Positions 58,780-64,000 of a DNA stretch of 64,000 bases are shown here, piece after piece; position 1 is the stretch's first letter; every line of letters begins with the position of its first letter. The notes below the pieces were generated by a model, which saw only the letters and a list, made by a program, of their open reading frames with translations, did no database searches and had not been told where the DNA came from. Source of the stretch: Limnoperna fortunei (taxonomy: Eukaryota > Mollusca > Bivalvia > Mytilida > Modiolidae); contig OX104115.1 of assembly GCA_944474755.1 (NCBI GenBank), positions 49,345,648 through 49,409,647 of the forward strand. The letters run 5' to 3'. A program made the position numbers and the translations under genes.

Positions 58780-59475
58780 GGTGGCCTCGGTGGCATAGTG
58801 ATTAAGGTAGTTCGTCTAGTATTGATCGCGTGGTGGTCTGTCAGCATTTTCTCACTGCGGGCAACCTTAACCTGGTCTCCTGGTGCAATATTTTTCATTG
58901 ACGCAAGCTTCACTTCAAATATAACACCAGGTCAGGACCTCCGATATAAGCATTTTCATTGGTTGATAATATGACGCCATTTAATATCACATGCACATGC
59001 CAATCTTTTTTAAAATCTGGGAATACCTTTTCTTTATAAAATTTAAATATAAATGATATTTTACCTTTACGTTTAAATTATGAAATCATAATGTAAACTC
59101 AGCTGAGAAATGTAAACATTGAATGTCACAAAGAGAATGACGTCATAATACGTTCGTTCTACTTGAACTTATCTATAATACTAAATGGTCAGTCTAGAGA
59201 ATACCTGAACGTCAAATTTCAACGCTGTCACCGTTGAAATCCAATGCTCCTGACCTGACGTTATATCCGAAGGCCGCTTAGGCTCATGAGGATATCATCG
59301 TCAGGATACCAGAATACGGGCAACCTGTACTAGACCCTAACCTTAATTGACAAGGATTGCCAAGTTTCCTACCGAAGGTCGGGGTTTTCTTCTCCGGCTT
59401 CCTCTCCAAAAGAAACTGATGCCATTAAATAGCTAAAAAAATTGCCGTAACGCCACGTTAAAGTAAACGATTTAA
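58780..59475 (-). repeat. SINE-like family 2 copy, split by an insertion
   Basis: 58780-58857 (GTGGCCTCGGTGGCATAGTG ...) and 59317-59475 (CTTAATTGACAAGGATTGCC, AAGTTTCCTACCGAAGGTC, GGGGTTTTCTTCTCCGGCTT, CGTAACGCCACGTTAAAGTA) together form one minus-strand copy of the family seen at 24642-24868. Confidence 0.82.
58868..59316. mobile_element. Foldback-type insertion with 10-bp target duplication
   Basis: 449 bp between perfect direct repeats CGGGCAACCT (58858-58867 and 59317-59326), splitting a SINE-like copy. Tips: TAACCTGGTCTCCTGGTGCA and, complemented from the right, TATTCTGGTATCCTGACGAT. Internal inverted words: ATATAACACCAGGTCAGGAC and (complement) ATATAACGTCAGGTCAGGAG. No open frame of note. 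Confidence 0.75.
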
Positions 59476-59690
59476 TTTTATTAAGACTGTTAAATCTGCA
59501 ACCATTTATACCGATTAAACTCAAGGAGTAAGAAACATATATATAACAAATACTTCCGAACACGCTTTATTGACTTAATATGATAAATGGTAACACTATT
59601 TTCACACTTCTTATAGAAATATATGGACAGTAGTACCATATAGGTTTTTTGTATTTTTTGTGTATCTGCGATAGTTAATCTAGTACTCTA
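59476..59690. other. Non-coding spacer
   Basis: AT-rich, no feature recognised. Confidence 0.5.
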
Positions 59691-60515
59691 GAAGAACAGG
59701 GTAAAAAGATTGGCCTTCATATCGACCATGGAAAAACAAAAACAATGAGAGTAAATGCTACAAATTCAGACAAACTGGAAATCAATGAAAAATAACAAGA
59801 AGGTGTCAACCAATTTACATACCTTGGTATACAGAGTAGAATTGGAAAAGCCGCAGCTGTTTTTTTAAATCTTACGGCCAATGTGGACATCCTCAAAAAT
59901 TTCAAAGAACACAAAACTAAAAATTTTCAATTCAAACGTAAAGTTAGTATTGCTATACACATCAGAGACCTGGCGTTCAACAAAATCTGCAATACACAAG
60001 CTCCAAGTATTTACCAACAGATGCTTGAGAACAATCCTTAAAATCAATTGGCAAGACAAAATGAATAACTTTGGAAGAGGGCAGACCAACTTCCCAATGA
60101 TACCCAGATCAAAAGGAGAAAAGGGTCCTGGATTGGACATACCCTGCGAAAACCAAAAACCACCATAGTAAACCAAGCTCTGTGGTGGAATTCACAGGGA
60201 CAGAGAAAAAGAGGTCGACCAAAAAACTCCTGGAGAAGATCGACAGAACAGGAGGGAAAACAGCAAGGCAAGACATGGGCCAAATAGACAAGCTTGCCCA
60301 GGACAGAAAAAAAAAATGGAATTTCTTCCTCGACAATCTATGTCCTGTCAAGGATGAAAGGGTTTAAGTCAATTAGGTTCGCGACTTCGACGGTCAAAAT
60401 TGCAAACACAAAAACTGGGAAGCTGCAACCCTTCCTTACTGGTTCTTATCTCGACACACCCGATAATATTATTGTGGTTTTGTTTGTTTGTTTGTTTGTT
60501 TGTTTGCTTGTTTGT
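59691..60515 (+). pseudogene. RTE-like LINE, reverse transcriptase C-terminal end and 3' tail
   Basis: Reads GLHIDHGKTKTMRVNA, VNQFTYLGIQSRIGKAAAVF, TKLKIFNSNVKLVLLYTSET + WRSTKSAIHKLQVFTNRCLR (59911-60030), then across frames RRKGSWIGHTLRKPKTTIVN + QALWWNSQGQRKRGRPKNSW. The chain FxYLGs / LLYgsETW / LQxFxNrCLR / WiGHxLRk / ALxWNPQGkRkRGRPknsWRR is a hallmark of one large animal LINE group (RTE-like, from memory). A (TTTG)n tail follows at about 60477-60514. Frameshifted, 5'-truncated, inactive. Confidence 0.85.
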
Positions 60516-61383
60516 TGAACTGGAAGTGAATATCAATTTAAAGGTCAAACATTCATAGACTTGCCTCATCAAGTTTTTCCTTGAAGAAGACACATTCACT
60601 GGTAGCGCCCAGTAATATTCCTATCTGCAGTCTCTGTATGTTGTCTGATAATACAACTTTTACTGTTTTCAAAGCATAAAGTTTTTGCATATTTAAATTA
60701 ATGTTAAAGATTTTGCTTTGCAGAAGAACTCGTTCTAATATTTTGTTAATGGTTGCCCTCTTCCAATATGTAATTAATTAAAAACAACAACTTCCAATAA
60801 TAAAACAAAGGACATTACATTTTATGATACTGACGTTTCCGCTGTTTCGCAATATGCTTAAGTTCAGAAAGCTACATAGATTCTACTTCCATCGGCTAAA
60901 ATAAATATAGACGCTTCTTCCAAATCACTACCAATGCAATTTGAAAACAAGACTTCTGATGCGTAACCAGTTCCGGATACAGTAAACTTGAATTAAATAG
61001 TTAGTTTTGTCGGAAAATCTGTATTGGAGAACCGTCAGATATTAAGCATCACATTACCGATAAACCGTGCTGATTGGTCATTCAATACCCCCTTTACGAA
61101 CATATCATTGATTGTATAACTATTAAAATTAAAATATACTTCCGGTCCACAGGCAAAAAAATATTTAAAATGTAACATGTATTGGTATTACATACAAAAC
61201 AAACACTTTTGATACTCATATTGATTTGCAAAATTGCTTACAAATTTGGAACACACATTTAATCATTAAAATTAATTTTTCTCGGGTCTATTGCATAAAT
61301 TATTTCCTGGCAAGACTGGACAGCAGAATTATTTGGTTCAAAGGAAATTAACATAATACGCAACACTACTTACTAAAACCCAT
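60516..61383. other. Non-coding spacer
   Basis: AT-rich with no recognised gene or repeat. Confidence 0.5.
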
Positions 61384-61731
61384 TTGGTCGTCTCTATAGT
61401 TCTAAAAACGGCCTGGGACCACACTGTCAAGAATTATAGTGATCGACTCAGAGAACTGGCCATTAGGTGGCGGATATGGTTCCCTTTTGTTGGAGATAGT
61501 CAGTTCAAAATACATAAGGCCGACATATTGGATAACATGGGTCATGCTCCTTGCACGATAAAGTCCGCTTTTGTATATGTCGATAAGAGTAGACTCGTTG
61601 CAGCCCTACAAAAGGCTCAATTTTCCAAACATACCAATACGCAATACTTTTCGAGTGGCAGAAAACATTTCTGTCCTTTAGTCTATCTGTCTTCAGTTTA
61701 TTTATTATGTGTTAACTTGGTATCGTTCTAA
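61384..61731 (+). other. Unrecognised 115-codon open frame without ATG
   Basis: Begins at a TTG and contains LKTAWDHTVKNYSDRLREL, RWRIWFPFVGDSQFKIHKAD and FVYVDKSRLVAALQKAQ. Local composition is less AT-rich than the surroundings. 'gtctctatag' at about 61391-61400 could act as a splice acceptor. No family recognised. It could be an exon, an old transposon piece, or chance. A second exon-like stretch (62026-62161, ending ACG|GTGAGC) lies downstream on the same strand. Confidence 0.2.
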
Positions 61732-63240
61732 ATATAGCTTAATACTGTTGCTTTTCGCAAAGCATCGTCCTAAATACCTGTAAGAAAATACGAGATAAAA
61801 AAAGAATACATCCTTCTACAAAACATCGCGGATAAATAGTCGCACATTTAAACGTGTTGAGTTTAAGTCTTTCGTTAAATTGATTTAATCACTATGCAGA
61901 TATATGTAATCCACAAATATGAAAAACGTTTATCCTTTTTAATCGGTTTATTACTAAATATATTTTTCATAACTACGAGTACGATTCAAAGAGTTAAAAG
62001 GTCAAATGCTTGAAAGTTGGCATTCATATTTGAAAACGTCCTACTTGAATATGCCGGTTTAAGGGATCGAACTAAACATTTAGCGGCTCAGAACACGATG
62101 AATGGAGGAATCAGGTCTCCCGGTATCAGCCTAGGATCTGAAAACCATGGACGGTTATTTACGGTGAGCTACTTTAAAAAAAAACTTTTTTTATCGCAGT
62201 AACATATTTTACTTGACTGGATTCTTTTGGTGGCGTAAAATAATTTTATAACAATCTCAAATACGTAAATATAATAATACTAGTATTTACCCTTAAAAAT
62301 ATTAAAAACTCGCAGTTATGTTCATATTTTTTAATATTTAGTTTCGGGGGCAATATTTGCATCCGATGGAAAAATAAACGTACTCTTCCCCGCTGATCCA
62401 GTCTGTATGTGTTTTATTATACTGAATGGACAGAATACACAAAGAGTTGGCAATAACTGCTAACAAATAAAAAATAAATGTACCAACAAGGTAGTATCAA
62501 GGCTGAATATGAAAACAACTTGAATGTTAACATTTTTTCTAAATTACCAACAAAACAATTATACAACAATTGACCGATCAGTAGTTCGAAGCCGGGCAAT
62601 AATTTTGAAAACTATTGACTGGTCAAACAGAAAATTATTTTCCCAGTAAATAGTTCGTCGACGGACAATACTTCTGAAAACTATTGAATGGTCGAATAGA
62701 AAATGGTTTACAATTATTGTAGATTTAACTTCAATCTAATTTATAAACTGAGGTATAATAAATTAACATATAACTATTGTAAGATAATAAACAATTGCTG
62801 TGATTATTTCCAATGGATTATTGGATTATAGCTTTAATGGGCTATTTGGTGGATTGAGTAGACCGAGTGAATGATCTCTGTATCTGGTGTTCTTGTTAAG
62901 ATGGATTTCTTCAGACATGTGTATTCCTAATCAGTGCCTAATTACTCGACATCGTGTAGTGACATTTTATAATAGTTATTTGCGCCTGTGACCATTCATT
63001 TAACATACGAAAATTTCACAGTGAGTAGTGCAGTGAATAGTATATTGTGGTAAGTATTTTGATAATTAATATTGCCGACCAAAACATTAACAAGTAAATA
63101 TGTTGTATACAATACTCCCGTAACACTGGAGGTGCTAGAAAAGTGTTATGTGACACTGCAAATTGTTGTGCAGCAGAGACACATGATTTGAAGATCATCC
63201 TTCTGCCAAACACCTATGTGCAAAATGACATCTAATGTAA
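61732..63240. other. Non-coding spacer with a two-copy short repeat
   Basis: 62570-62705 holds two diverged copies of about 66 bp (GAAAACTATTGACTGGTCAA / GAAAACTATTGAATGGTCGA). The exon-like stretch at 62026-62161 is noted with the 61384 entry. No recognised gene. Confidence 0.45.
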
Positions 63241-63249
63241 ACTTAGTAG

Positions 63250-63960
63250 AATCGATTTTCGCAAATTAAAAGCTTTGCCATCTATTAAAAATAGACTTTG
63301 TGCAATTAAGCAAACATTTGCAGGTATGGAACATGAAATAATTAGCGTAAAAGAAGGCATACAAACGTAATACCAGAGAATAATCTACAATGAATCTGAA
63401 ACACAATAAACCTACATAGAAGCCTAGAAGCTGTCAAACAGGACGTTGATATGGTTAGCTGTGAGAATGATAAACTGAAAAATACAATAACTGACATTCA
63501 ATAAACGAGGGAGAATCGTGTTTGTGGAATTGAAGAACATCCTAATGAACGGGATGACAAAGATAACGTTCATATTGAATGTGTGTTGATAGTTTTTTTG
63601 AAAGATAAACTCTAAATAATTGCTAGTTTTGGTTTTACATGTAGTGCATAGGTTATGGTCACATGAAGATAGATGACTCAGAACGATTGTGGCAAAGTTT
63701 GAACGTAGATAAGATAGAATTATGGTACAGAGAAGCCCCCAATAACCGAAAAATACATCTTTCAGCATTTATGAACAATTTCCCAATGAGATCATGGAAA
63801 ATCGCAGCGTATTATGATCAGGTTTTAAGCGTGAACAGCGACTTTTAAAGTCGTTTAGATTTTTAGAAGACAAACTCATTGTATACGACCGGCGGAAATG
63901 TACAGAGGATATCAGCAGTAAAATAAATTTTGTAGACGTATGTAAACGATGACTTCCTTC
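63250..63960 (+). pseudogene. Degenerate LINE ORF1-like sequence
   Basis: Conceptual reading across stops: LEAVKQDVDMVSCENDKLKN + TITDI, then RENRVCGIEEHPNERDDKDN (63510-63570), later REAPNNRKIHLSAF and NNFPMRSWKIAA. A coiled-coil helix followed by REN-v-GI-E is the signature of L1-type ORF1 RNA-binding proteins. The later part is too eroded for certainty. It probably continues beyond the window. Confidence 0.5.
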
Positions 63961-64000
63961 TAAAACACTTTGGACCACTAGCTAGACCAATCAACAAGGG

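Noticed and set aside
59865..60351. Several minus-strand frames of 79-103 codons
   Set aside because: They are antisense shadows of the RTE-like LINE whose plus-strand motifs are clear.

Overview
The window is AT-rich, intron- and repeat-dominated animal nuclear DNA. There are no operons, ribosome binding sites or compact genes. It is most likely from a bivalve mollusc. That inference rests on several dispersed repeats I recognise from bivalve genomes: a SINE-like family with a (TTGA)n tail and a 'GGTGTTTAACGCC' block, a repeat bounded by 'GAGGCTCCCAGGAGCCTG' and 'CGGGTCAGGTGAGCT', and repeats ending in GACGGACGG-type runs before a G/C-rich inverted end. The species cannot be named from sequence alone.

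One gene is well supported: a nine-exon, minus-strand orthologue of vertebrate CCDC169 (a small coiled-coil protein) spanning 44310 down to 2581. All splice phases join, giving a 301-codon open frame. The N-terminal coiled coil (exons 1-3) and C-terminal coiled coil (exons 7-9) match the vertebrate protein as I remember it. Exons 4-6 are three symmetrical phase-1 exons (114 codons) encoding a basic, Ser/Gln/Asn-rich linker that I do not recall in vertebrates. Nothing else in the window is a convincing host gene.

Layout. 0.9-1.3 kb: Tc1-like transposase pseudogene. 2.6-44.3 kb: CCDC169 exons separated by repeat-filled introns. These introns hold a 30-bp minisatellite split by a TA-flanked transposon (6.1-8.6 kb), a 41-bp minisatellite carrying two copies of a hairpin insert (9.4-12.5 kb), a nested element with a 167-bp tandem repeat (26.5-29.1 kb), a chain-of-hairpins element (35.4-36.1 kb), a long-TIR element with a 10-bp target duplication (36.4-37.0 kb), and a degenerate LINE (42.0-44.2 kb). 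43.6-47.0 kb: three inverted-repeat ('foldback') elements packed around CCDC169 exon 1. 48.5-55.1 kb: broken non-LTR retrotransposons. 55.9-58.1 kb: a foldback element inserted into a copy of itself. 58.7-60.5 kb: a SINE-like copy split by another foldback, then an RTE-like LINE tail. 63.2-64.0 kb: a degenerate LINE ORF1-like stretch.

The most unusual observation is the 43.6-47.0 kb trio. Each element is built from its own short word repeated at irregular spacing in inverted arms (GGCGATGAGTCG, GGGCGAAACGACCC, GGGGCGATTTTG). All three nevertheless share the same outer ends (GGT at the left, ATTC at the right) and sit between 8-9 bp direct repeats. They look like one transposon superfamily whose arms turn over word by word while the tips stay fixed. 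A probable fourth member begins at 53025. One of the three also carries a segment that looks like the last exon of a protein-coding gene.
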